NCBI GenBank assembly: GCA_905215675.1
Contig: CAJMRA010000031.1
Coordinates: 1 to 12,609, forward strand
Reading direction: 5' to 3'
Origin: an uncultured bacterium
Lineage (GTDB): Bacteria > Desulfobacterota > Desulfovibrionia > Desulfovibrionales > Desulfovibrionaceae
DNA length: 12,609 bases
Shown here in pieces: positions 1 through 6,210 of this stretch (the first letter of the stretch is position 1; every line of letters starts with the position of its first letter). A model generated the notes under the pieces. That model ran no database searches. It saw only the letters and a list, made by a program, of their open reading frames with translations, and was not told the origin of the DNA. Both the position numbers and the translations under genes were made by a program.

Positions 1-15
1 GCCTGTCGTTTCGCG

Positions 16-38
16 AAAAAAGCGCGGTTTTTCCGCTC
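16..38 (-). terminator. Candidate terminator downstream of prs
   Basis: Read on the minus strand, a short hairpin (GCGG, AAAAA loop, CCGC, plus an outer G-C pair after a mismatch) is followed by GC and then six T. This resembles an intrinsic terminator and would end the bepA-hslV-ispE-tRNA-prs transcript about 90 bases after the prs stop. The stem is short, so the call is moderate. The tail resembles the CGCGCTTTTTCAG tails seen at 4108-4120 and 4313-4325. Confidence 0.4.
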
Positions 39-72
39 GCTTCGGGCCGGGCGGCGCTGTGTGCCGCCGCCT

Positions 73-103
73 CGCGTTTTCCCTTTTTCAAAGGGAAAAC
101 GCG
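73..103. repeat. Perfect 14-bp palindrome after prs
   Basis: Arms 73-86 and 90-103 are exact reverse complements with a 3-base centre (TTC). It lies 22 bases beyond the prs stop codon and has no T-run directly after it on the minus strand, so it may be an intergenic palindromic repeat or an RNA-stabilising stem rather than a terminator. Its right arm carries one copy of the TTTCAAAGG-type repeat found again at 107-126 and 9065-9084. Confidence 0.7.
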
Positions 104-106
104 CTC

Positions 107-126
107 TTTCAAAGGCAAAATGCTCT
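107..126 (+). repeat. TTTCAAAGG-type short repeat, copy overlapping the prs stop
   Basis: The sequence TTTCAAAGGCAAAATGCTCT matches the consensus TTTCAAAGGNAAAAYGCKCT, also present at 86-105 and 9065-9084 in this window. The copy extends into the prs stop codon (CTA on the plus strand, 125-127). The core CTTTCAAAG is itself palindromic. Function unknown. Confidence 0.6.
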
Positions 127-1072
127 AGACGAAAAGGACGCTGACCGACGAACCGGTATGGATATTGTGGATGGTCTTGGCCATCAGGGCCGCCACGGAA
201 ACCACCTGAATCTTGGGGCAGCGTTCCTTCTTGTCTCCCAGCGGAATCGTATCGGTGACGATGACGCGCTTCAGGGATTCGCTGGCATTGATGCGGTCGA
301 TGGCCGGGCCGGACATGACGGGATGCGTGGCGCAGGCGATGATTTCCGTGGCGCCGTATTTCAGCAGCACGTCGGCGCCGGCGCACAGGGTGCCCGCCGT
401 ATCAATGATGTCGTCCACAATGATGGCGGACTTGCCTTCCACATCGCCGATGACGTGCATGGCCTGCGCCTGATTGGGCTTGTCGCGGCGCTTGTCCACG
501 ATGGCGAGGGGCGCATTGAGGCGCTTGGCATAGGAACGCGCGCGTTCCACGCCGCCGGCGTCGGGCGATACGATGACGATATTGTCGTTGGCAATCTGGC
601 GCAGGGGTTCCAGCATGACCGGAGCCGCGTAGAGATTGTCCACCGGGCAGTTGAAAAAGCCCTGAATCTGTCCGGCATGCAGATCGATGGTGACCACGCG
701 ATCGGCGCCGGACACGCTGATGAAGTCGGCAACGGTCTTGGCGCTGATGGGAGCGCGGGGGCTGACCTTGCGATCCTGACGCGCATAGCCGTAATAGGGA
801 ATAACGGCGGTGATACGGCCCGCGCTGGCGCGCTTCAATGCGTCGAGCATGAGGCAGAGCTGCACCAGATTGCGGTTGACGTTGGGCGAGCAGGTGGGCT
901 GCACGACAAAGACGTCGTCGCCGCGCACGTTATCGCCGATTTCGATGCGCAGTTCACCGTCGCTGAACGTCGTGGCGAGAGTCGGCGTCAGCTGACAGCC
1001 GAGATGATCGCAAATGGCCTTGGCTAGGTCGGGATTCGCGGAACCGGTGACGATTTTGAGATCGCTGTACAT
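125..1072 (-). CDS. prs: Ribose-phosphate pyrophosphokinase (PRPP synthetase)
   Basis: It transfers pyrophosphate from ATP to ribose 5-phosphate, making PRPP for nucleotide, histidine, tryptophan and NAD synthesis in the cytoplasm. The protein is 315 residues, the same length as the E. coli enzyme. Visible family motifs are the ATP-site stretch YYGYARQDRK (93-102), DLHAGQIQGFF (130-140), the catalytic flexible-loop KRRDKP (194-199) and the PRPP-binding loop IIVDDIIDTAGT (217-228). I chose the ATG at 1072 (MYSDLKIV) over an in-frame TTG at 1093: the upstream start would add seven residues (MSHGEGD) unlike the family, whereas 1072 has a GAGGGAG ribosome site just before it. It sits 27 bases after the tRNA-Gln gene. 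The order ispE - tRNA-Gln - prs is also known from Pseudomonas, where rplY and pth follow; those would lie beyond this window, if present. Confidence 0.97.
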   Translation of the reverse strand: MYSDLKIVTGSANPDLAKAICDHLGCQLTPTLATTFSDGELRIEIGDNVRGDDVFVVQPTCSPNVNRNLVQLCLMLDALKRASAGRITAVIPYYGYARQDRKVSPRAPISAKTVADFISVSGADRVVTIDLHAGQIQGFFNCPVDNLYAAPVMLEPLRQIANDNIVIVSPDAGGVERARSYAKRLNAPLAIVDKRRDKPNQAQAMHVIGDVEGKSAIIVDDIIDTAGTLCAGADVLLKYGATEIIACATHPVMSGPAIDRINASESLKRVIVTDTIPLGDKKERCPKIQVVSVAALMAKTIHNIHTGSSVSVLFV

Positions 1073-1099
1073 GTCTCCCTCGCCGTGCGACAAAAGTTA

Positions 1100-1174
1100 T
1101 GGCTGGGATGGAAGGGTTCGAACCTTCGTATAACGGAGCCAAAACCCGTTGCCTTACCACTTGGCGACATCCCA
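1100..1174 (-). tRNA. tRNA-Gln (anticodon UUG)
   Basis: The minus strand folds as a complete cloverleaf of 75 bases with encoded CCA (1100-1102). Acceptor arms are TGGGATG and CATCCCA, the D-arm is GCC-loop-GGC, the anticodon stem ACGGG/TCCGT holds loop TTTTGGC with anticodon TTG, and the T-arm GAAGG-TTCGAAC-CCTTC is perfect. Discriminator base is G and position 1 is U, both usual for glutamine tRNAs. Its first 21 bases (1154-1174) are also the last six codons and the stop codon of ispE, and prs begins 27 bases after the CCA end. Confidence 0.97.
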
Positions 1175-2074
1175 GCGAGAAGGAAGAGACTGCACAAAGA
1201 CGCGCGGCCATTGACGCCGCAGATCCGCAACGCATGTCGACAGCCGCTCTTCCGGATATTCGGACCCGAAAAGGCCGAAGACGGAAGAACCGCTGCCGCT
1301 CATGGCGGCGCGCGCGCCCGCGGCTTCCAGCTGCCGCTTGATCATGTTCAGCTGTGGAAAGGCACTGAAAACAGCTTCTTCCAGACTGTTGAACAGCGGA
1401 GGAACGGACACGTCGCTCTTGTGCTTTTCGTCTCTGACGATGAGGTGAGTTCTATAGTCCTTATCCTCGTCCATTGTCAAGACTTTTTTCTGATTTTTCG
1501 TTGCATCCCGCAGGGCGTCATAGCGGGCGTAGGCCCACGGGGTGGAAACGGAAATGTCCGGGCAGACGAGAACGAGCCGCAGGCCCGCCAGATTCGGGGC
1601 GCACGGCGTGATTTTTTCGCCGATGCCCCGCACGCGGCAGGGCGTCCGGTAGAGAAAGAAGGGAACGTCGGCCCCGACCTTCAGGGCCGCGGCCAGCAGG
1701 TCCTCCCGCGACAGGGGCGCGACGGCATGGGCGTTGAGCCAGCGGAGCAGCTCGGCGGCGTTCGCGCTGCCGCCGCCCAGTCCCGCGCCCGAGGGCACGC
1801 GTTTGGTCAGCAGGATGTCCAGTCCGTGGGGGGGCATGCCGCCGAGGGCGCGGAAGGCCGCATAGGCCTTCGTCAGCGTATTGCGCTCCGGATCGATGTC
1901 GGCGCGGGCGCAGCGGACGCGGCATATGTCGTCGTCCAGCGGACGCAGGGCGAGCGAATCCGCGGGCAGGGGCAGGGGCACGAACAGGGAGTCCAGTTCG
2001 TGGTATCCGTCGGCCCGCCGTCCGGTGATGGTCAGGCCGAGATTGATTTTGCAGCCGGAGCGCAGCAGCGTCAT
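1154..2074 (-). CDS. ispE: 4-diphosphocytidyl-2-C-methyl-D-erythritol kinase
   Basis: A GHMP-family kinase of the non-mevalonate (MEP) isoprenoid pathway. It phosphorylates the 2-hydroxyl of CDP-methylerythritol with ATP. The 306-residue protein has the N-terminal substrate motif with Lys9 (CKINLGL), the GHMP ATP loop PSGAGLGGGSANAA (93-106), the catalytic Asp136 in GADVPFF, and the C-terminal glycine motif MSGSGSSVFG (258-267). It is longer than E. coli IspE (283), partly from a polar, lower-GC stretch around residues 190-222 (DNA about 1410-1510). The start ATG overlaps the hslV stop (ATGA), implying translational coupling. The last residues WDVAKW and the TAA stop are encoded by the 5' end of tRNA-Gln, so tRNA maturation from a joint transcript would cut the message before its stop. 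Confidence 0.95.
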   Translation of the reverse strand: MTLLRSGCKINLGLTITGRRADGYHELDSLFVPLPLPADSLALRPLDDDICRVRCARADIDPERNTLTKAYAAFRALGGMPPHGLDILLTKRVPSGAGLGGGSANAAELLRWLNAHAVAPLSREDLLAAALKVGADVPFFLYRTPCRVRGIGEKITPCAPNLAGLRLVLVCPDISVSTPWAYARYDALRDATKNQKKVLTMDEDKDYRTHLIVRDEKHKSDVSVPPLFNSLEEAVFSAFPQLNMIKRQLEAAGARAAMSGSGSSVFGLFGSEYPEERLSTCVADLRRQWPRVFVQSLPSRWDVAKW

Positions 2075-2610
2075 GCCAGCGTTTCCACGATAATGTTGCT
2101 GTTGGTGAAGACGCAGATTTCCGAGGCGATGTCCATGGCGGCGCGCACGGTGGCTTCCGCATCCAGATCCGAGTGGCGTTGCAGGGCGCGGGCCGCGGAC
2201 AGGGCATAGGGGCCGCCGCTGCCGATGGCGGCCACGTTGTCGTCGGGTTCGATGACGTCCCCGGTGCCGGAAAGCACCAGCAGGGAATCCTTGTCGGCCA
2301 GCAGCAGCATGGCTTCCAGACGGCGTAGATACTTGTCCTTGCGCCAGTCCTTGGCCATTTCCACGGCGGCGCGCTGCACGTTGCCCCGGTGTTCCTTCAG
2401 TTTGGCTTCAAAGAGTTCAAAGAGCGTGAAGGCGTCGGCCGTGGACCCGGCAAAGCCCGCCAGCACCTTGCCGTCATGCAGACGGCGCACCTTGCGGGCC
2501 GTATGTTTCATGACCATGCTCTGTCCCAGCGTGACCTGTCCGTCGCCTGCCATGGCGACCTTGCCGTCCTTTTTGACGGCAAGAATGGTGGTGGCGTGCA
2601 TTTCCATCAT
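2071..2610 (-). CDS. hslV: ATP-dependent protease peptidase subunit HslV
   Basis: The threonine peptidase of the cytoplasmic HslUV (ClpYQ) complex, a proteasome beta-subunit relative that stacks as two hexamers capped by the HslU ATPase. The protein is 179 residues from ATG 2610. MMEMHA is a short propeptide ahead of TTILAVKKDGKVAMAGDGQ, so catalytic Thr would be residue 7. The family motifs ARKVRRLHDGKVLAGFAGS (38-56) and AIGSGGPYA (128-136) are present. Alternative starts at 2607 or 2601 give 178 or 176 residues. The ribosome site is weak, and the bepA stop ends only one base before ATG 2610, so expression probably relies on reinitiation. Upstream in-frame codons to 2745 are bepA coding sequence in another frame. 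No hslU lies in this window. Confidence 0.95.
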   Translation of the reverse strand: MMEMHATTILAVKKDGKVAMAGDGQVTLGQSMVMKHTARKVRRLHDGKVLAGFAGSTADAFTLFELFEAKLKEHRGNVQRAAVEMAKDWRKDKYLRRLEAMLLLADKDSLLVLSGTGDVIEPDDNVAAIGSGGPYALSAARALQRHSDLDAEATVRAAMDIASEICVFTNSNIIVETLA

Positions 2611-2611
2611 A

Positions 2612-4024
2612 TCATTTGTCCCATATTTCCTTGCGTTCCTTGTAAACAGTCTCAAGGCGGGCCAGGGCCCGCTTTTCCTCCGGCGTCGAGGCGCGTTCCT
2701 TTGCCTGCCGGAAGTAGCGTTCCGCCTGCTTTTTCCGGTTGGCATAAATGGCGCTGTAGGTCAAATGGCGGTAGGCGTCCGCCGTGCGTCCGGCGTTGCC
2801 CAGCGAGCGGGCGTAGGCCTCGTGAACTTCGGCGTCTTCCGGCAGGTGGCGGAGGACGTCGCCGTAGTAGGGCGCTGCCTGGGCAGCGCGGCCGGATTCG
2901 TCCAGCAGCCGGGCAAAGAAGAAGAGCGCCATGTAATCGCGCGGATCCCGGCGGATGGCCTCGCGCAGCAGCTTTTCCGCCTTGACGATGTCGCCCTTGC
3001 GGTAGTGGAAGGCTCCGGCCTCGCGCAGCACCAGCGCGTCGCCGGGCGCGGCGGCCACGGCGGCGTCGAAGGCCCGCGAGGCGTCGGGAATGTTGTTGCG
3101 CCGGGCAAGGACGATGGCGCGGCCCATGAGGGACAGGCCGTCCTTGCCGGAAAAGCGCTGCAAGGCCGCCTGTTCGTCGCCGTACCGGGCCCAGAGCAGC
3201 GTCTGCACGCGGCGGAAGCGCGCGTTGTTCACCGTGCGTCCGCGCACGGCCGCGGGCATATTGGCGATACGCGCCGTCAGGCCGTTGATGCGATCGCCCA
3301 GATCGGGGTGCGTCGATAGATAGGTGGGCACATTGATGCCGCTCATCCAGCTTTTCTGCCGCAGCACCTTGAACCCGCCCACCATGCCGGAGGGCGGATA
3401 GCCCGCGGCGATGAGATATTGCAGACCGATGTGATCCGCTTCCGTTTCGTCCGCGCGGCTGTAGTTGAGCATGGCGGCCTGCCCCGCGCCCATGGCGCCG
3501 ATGGCCGCCGCGCCGCCGCCCGGGCCGCCGATGGCGATGCCCGCCACCGCCAGCAGGAGCGATCCCACGCTCACGAACTGCGCCCGTTCCATGCGCGACG
3601 CCACATGCCGCTGCGTCACGTGGGCCAGCTCGTGGGCCATGACGCCCGCCAGCTCGCTTTCGTCATTCAGATTCATGATAAGGCCGGAAAAGACGTAGAC
3701 ATAGCCGCCGGGCACGGCAAAGGCGTTGAGGGCGTTGTACAGTATGGTGCCCGACGTGAAGGTGAAGGGCTGCGGCGGAATGGCCCGCACCAGCCGTTGC
3801 ACGATGCCGTTCACGTACTGGCTGACTTCCGGGTCCTCGATAATGGGCATGTGGGAACGCACCATCACGTCGAATTTCCGGCCCATTTCCTTTTCGTCCT
3901 TCAGCGTGACGCCGCCGAAGAAGAACGCCTGGGCGGGCGAGGGAAGCAGCGCGCCGCATCCGAACGTCAGCAGCGTTGTCAGCGCGACGCCGCGCAACGC
4001 GTTTTTCCAATACGAGCGGGACAT
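2612..4024 (-). CDS. bepA: Periplasmic M48 metalloprotease with TPR domain, BepA-like
   Basis: Probable outer-membrane quality-control protease of the BepA (YfgC) type, which in E. coli degrades or assists stalled outer-membrane proteins. The 470 residues begin with a Sec signal peptide (hydrophobic 13-30, cleavage likely after AQA at 33). The M48 catalytic core follows: HELAH at 131-135 gives zinc ligands His131 and His135 and catalytic Glu132, and ETEAD at 193-197 gives the third ligand Glu193. A glycine-rich hydrophobic segment spans about 151-181. Residues from about 300 to 460 are helical repeats of TPR type (for example AGAFHYRKGDIVKAEKLLRE). ATG 4024 has AAGGAA nine bases upstream. It heads the run to prs and ends one base before hslV. 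The symbol follows domain architecture; orthology to E. coli bepA is inferred. Confidence 0.88.
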   Translation of the reverse strand: MSRSYWKNALRGVALTTLLTFGCGALLPSPAQAFFFGGVTLKDEKEMGRKFDVMVRSHMPIIEDPEVSQYVNGIVQRLVRAIPPQPFTFTSGTILYNALNAFAVPGGYVYVFSGLIMNLNDESELAGVMAHELAHVTQRHVASRMERAQFVSVGSLLLAVAGIAIGGPGGGAAAIGAMGAGQAAMLNYSRADETEADHIGLQYLIAAGYPPSGMVGGFKVLRQKSWMSGINVPTYLSTHPDLGDRINGLTARIANMPAAVRGRTVNNARFRRVQTLLWARYGDEQAALQRFSGKDGLSLMGRAIVLARRNNIPDASRAFDAAVAAAPGDALVLREAGAFHYRKGDIVKAEKLLREAIRRDPRDYMALFFFARLLDESGRAAQAAPYYGDVLRHLPEDAEVHEAYARSLGNAGRTADAYRHLTYSAIYANRKKQAERYFRQAKERASTPEEKRALARLETVYKERKEIWDK

Positions 4025-4107
4025 GGACAGTGGTTCCTTGGAATGTGCGGTCCGGGGTGGTCGTGACGCGGGCCCGCCCTGTCGAACGTCTGCGGGGAGC
4101 GCGTCGT

Positions 4108-4147
4108 CTGAAAAAGCGCGCCGAGGGAAGGGAGGCCCCTCCCCCGG
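4108..4147 (-). terminator. Terminator-like hairpin in the putative bepA leader
   Basis: On the minus strand a GC-rich imperfect hairpin (4121-4147; inner stem GGGAG/CTCCC, outer CCG/CGG) is followed by GCGCGCTTTTTCAG. This is the layout of an intrinsic terminator, yet it lies between the candidate bepA promoter and the bepA start 83 bases further on. It may stop read-through from metI, attenuate bepA, or simply be a copy of the terminator repeat at 4313-4399. Confidence 0.4.
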
Positions 4148-4169
4148 AACAGTCTTTACCTGCCAGTAG

Positions 4170-4189
4170 TTATGTGCGGGTTTTGGGGA
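4170..4189 (+). repeat. 20-base repeat, inverted partner at 12583-12602
   Basis: TTATGTGCGGGTTTTGGGGA here is the exact reverse complement of bases 12583-12602. A 20-base exact match within 12.6 kb is well beyond chance, so this is a genome repeat. Here it stands without the large hairpin that precedes it at the other copy. Confidence 0.8.
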
Positions 4190-4218
4190 GAACGTAATGA
4201 GTCCCGAGCCTAGGGCCT

Positions 4219-4247
4219 GTTAGCACAACTATTTCTATTTATTTCAA
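4219..4247 (-). promoter_or_regulatory. Candidate sigma-70-like promoter for the bepA run
   Basis: On the minus strand TTGAAA (4242-4247, five of six to TTGACA) is followed after 17 bases by GCTAAC (4219-4224, three of six to TATAAT) with an extended TGn just before it. The -35 element lies in the middle of the AT-rich palindrome. Transcription would begin near 4212, about 188 bases before the bepA start. Weak -10 match, so tentative. Confidence 0.3.
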
Positions 4248-4258
4248 ATAAATAGAAA
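4232..4258. repeat. AT-rich perfect 13-bp palindrome
   Basis: Arms 4232-4244 (TTTCTATTTATTT) and 4246-4258 are exact reverse complements around a single C. It is the most AT-rich element of an otherwise GC-rich region, and is flanked by AGGGCCTGTTAGCAC on the left and GTAGGAGACTCATAGTC on the right. It could be a dimeric regulator's operator, a promoter UP element, or a remnant end of a mobile element. Confidence 0.75.
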
Positions 4259-4312
4259 ATGTAGGAGACTCATAGTCTTTGAAAAATACTTGCTACCTGC
4301 CCTGTGTCCCCT

Positions 4313-4399
4313 CTGAAAAAGCGCGTTGGGGGAAGGATGGGGGGGCCTGGGGGGAAGGGAACACCCTTGTGCGCTAGCCAAGGGGGTTCCCTTCCCCCC
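4313..4399 (-). terminator. Strong terminator module downstream of metI
   Basis: Arms 4349-4362 and 4386-4399 form 14 perfect base pairs, extended after one mismatch by CCCTTG/CAAGGG (4364-4369/4379-4384) around a 9-base loop. On the minus strand this begins 28 bases after the metI stop. A C-rich linker and then AACGCGCTTTTTCAG follow; the T-run is about 30 bases from the stem, so it is not a textbook intrinsic terminator, but position and stability point to that role. Confidence 0.65.
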
Positions 4400-4426
4400 G
4401 GAAGAACGATTTCGTGTTGAAACGCC

Positions 4427-5089
4427 CTAGCGGCTGCGCTTGTCGCATTTGCGGGTGGCCCAGTTGCCGATGCTCTGGAAGGCCTGAACGATGACGATCA
4501 GCAGGATGATGGTCACGATCATGACGTCGGTCTGGTAGCGCATGTAGCCGTACTGGATGGCGAGCTTGCCGAGGCCGCCGCCGCCCACGGCTCCGGCCAT
4601 GGCGGAATATCCCAGAATGGTGGTGGCGGCGATGGCGCTGCCGTTGATCAGGGACGGCTTGGCTTCGGGCAGGAGGACCTTGCAGATGATCTGCCGGGTG
4701 GATGCGCCCATGGACTGGGCGGCCTCGACCACGCCGGGATCGACTTCCAGCAGCGAGGATTCAATCAGGCGGGCCACGAAGGGAGCGGCCGAGATGACCA
4801 GCGGCACGATGGTGGCGTTGTTGCCGATGCTGGTGCCGACGATGAGCCGCGTCAGCGGAATGACGGCGATGAGCAGGATCAGGAAGGGGAAGGAGCGCGT
4901 CAGGTTTACGAACACGTCCAGCACGCCGTACACCAGCGCGTTGGGGCGGATGCCGTCCTTGCGGGTGATGACGAGCGCCACGCCCATGACGATGCCGAAG
5001 ACATAGGCAAAGATCGTCGAGGCCAGCGTGACGTAAATGGTATCCACGGTGCCTTGCAGAAAGAGGCCGACGGTGCGTTCATCAAACAT
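4427..5089 (-). CDS. metI: Methionine ABC transporter permease MetI
   Basis: Membrane subunit of the MetNIQ importer for D- and L-methionine in the inner membrane. It has 220 residues (E. coli MetI 217), with five hydrophobic helices visible, and the ABC-permease EAA loop EAAQSMGASTRQIICKVLLP at 112-131 that docks on the ATPase. The typical GYSAMAGAVGGGGLG motif follows at 150-164. The start ATG 5089 lies inside the end of metN, an 8-base overlap, with GGAGG nine bases upstream. A strong hairpin follows the stop, so the operon seems to end here and metQ is not adjacent. Confidence 0.95.
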   Translation of the reverse strand: MFDERTVGLFLQGTVDTIYVTLASTIFAYVFGIVMGVALVITRKDGIRPNALVYGVLDVFVNLTRSFPFLILLIAVIPLTRLIVGTSIGNNATIVPLVISAAPFVARLIESSLLEVDPGVVEAAQSMGASTRQIICKVLLPEAKPSLINGSAIAATTILGYSAMAGAVGGGGLGKLAIQYGYMRYQTDVMIVTIILLIVIVQAFQSIGNWATRKCDKRSR

Positions 5090-6125
5090 GGGACATTTCC
5101 TCCAGCATGATGCTGTGGGCCCGGGCGTAGGCCATGATGCGTTTTATGGATTCTTCGCGTTCGGGCAGTTGCAGCACCATCTGGCCGTATGCCACGCCGT
5201 CGAGGTCGCGGGTGTCGGCGTACATGATGTTGACGGGACAGCCGCATTCCAGAACCATGTTGGCAATAACGGGTTCGTAGGAGGAGCGTCCGTTGAAAAT
5301 GAGGCGGTAGAGGCGTTCCTGCGGCATGTTCTGGAGGGCTTCGGGCAGAACGAGCTTGCGGGCGAATTCGGTTTGCGGATGGAAGAACACGTCGGCGACG
5401 GCGCCGCTTTCCACCACGCTGCCCTTGCCGAGAATGGCGACCTGACTGCAAATCTTTTCGATGACGCTCATTTCGTGCGTAATGATGACGGCGGTGATGC
5501 CCAGCGACACGTTGATATCCTTGATCAGCGCAAGGATGGAGTCGGTGGTTGCGGGGTCGAGGGCCGAAGTGGCCTCGTCGCAGAGCAGCACGCGCGGGTT
5601 GGTCGCCAGCGCGCGGGCAATGGCCACGCGCTGTTTCTGGCCGCCGGAAAGCTGCGAGGGATAGGCTTCCATGCGCTTTGACAGGCCCACCAGATCGAGC
5701 AGCTCGCGGGCGCGTTCGCGGGCCTTGTCGGGCGGCGTGCCGACAAGTTCCAGCGGAAAGGTGACGTTCTGCTCCGCGGTGCGCTGCATCAGCAGGTTGA
5801 ACTGCTGGAAAATCATGCCCATGGAGCGGCGCACGGTGCGCAGCTCGGCGTCGTTGAGCGCGCAGATATCCTTGCCCTCGAAAAAGACATGGCCCGCCGT
5901 GGGACGTTCAAGCATGTTGATGCAGCGGACGAGCGTGCTCTTGCCCGCGCCGCTCTTGCCGATAATGCCGAAGATGTCGCCGCGGTTGATTTCCAGATTG
6001 ACGCCGCGCAGGGCGTAGACGTCCGTATTCTTGCCCTGAAAGCGCTTTTCCAGATCCACGATACGGATCAGGGCCTCGTCCTGTCCGGCGGGGGGCGCGT
6101 CGTCGCGTAGGGAGGTTTCGTTCAT
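5082..6125 (-). CDS. metN: Methionine ABC transporter ATP-binding protein MetN
   Basis: Cytoplasmic ATPase driving methionine uptake through MetI. The 347-residue protein has Walker A GKSGAGKST (56-64), Q-loop FQQFN (106-110), signature LSGGQ (159-163), Walker B LLCDEA (180-185) and switch His217. Residues from about 270 to the end form a C-terminal NIL/ACT-like domain, which in E. coli MetN binds methionine and inhibits transport when the cell is replete. I chose ATG 6125 (MNETSLRDD) because AAGGA lies four bases upstream; the open frame extends to 6575, but that part is proline/arginine-rich antisense of secA and its terminator. No S-box or other riboswitch is evident in the 151-base upstream spacer. 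Confidence 0.95.
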   Translation of the reverse strand: MNETSLRDDAPPAGQDEALIRIVDLEKRFQGKNTDVYALRGVNLEINRGDIFGIIGKSGAGKSTLVRCINMLERPTAGHVFFEGKDICALNDAELRTVRRSMGMIFQQFNLLMQRTAEQNVTFPLELVGTPPDKARERARELLDLVGLSKRMEAYPSQLSGGQKQRVAIARALATNPRVLLCDEATSALDPATTDSILALIKDINVSLGITAVIITHEMSVIEKICSQVAILGKGSVVESGAVADVFFHPQTEFARKLVLPEALQNMPQERLYRLIFNGRSSYEPVIANMVLECGCPVNIMYADTRDLDGVAYGQMVLQLPEREESIKRIMAYARAHSIMLEEMSHV

Positions 6126-6210
6126 CAGGTCCTTCTTTGTGGGGGGGAATGTTGCCGGTTTGCGGGGCTCCTGCCGTCTCCGGCGGGCGTCGGCCGGGGC
6201 GGGAAAGGGA

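Larger units (their letters stand above)
4025..4426. other. Gene-free spacer between metI and bepA
   Basis: These 402 bases hold no credible gene. In minus-strand reading order they contain the metI terminator module (4313-4399), an AT-rich perfect palindrome (4232-4258), a candidate promoter (4219-4247), a 20-base repeat shared with the right end of the window (4170-4189), and a second hairpin plus T-run module (4108-4147) lying in the putative bepA leader. The AT-rich middle contrasts sharply with the GC-rich surroundings. Confidence 0.7.

Noticed and set aside
10..23. CRISPR-like or phage attachment repeat near the window start
   Set aside because: Repeated motifs here are two short copies plus a palindrome; there is no regular spacing, no spacers and no integrase gene.
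16..42. Lipoprotein signal for the BepA-like protein (Cys23; DNA about 3956)
   Set aside because: The TFGC context lacks the Leu/Val/Ile expected at -3 of a lipobox, and a clear AQA cleavage site follows at residue 33. Coordinates given here are residue positions 16-42 within the protein.
59..1027. 322-codon plus-strand open frame opposite prs
   Set aside because: Antisense shadow of the clearly recognised prs, with no motif and no ribosome site.
1073..1093. TTG start giving Prs seven extra residues
   Set aside because: The ATG at 1072 gives the family's normal N-terminus and exact usual length.
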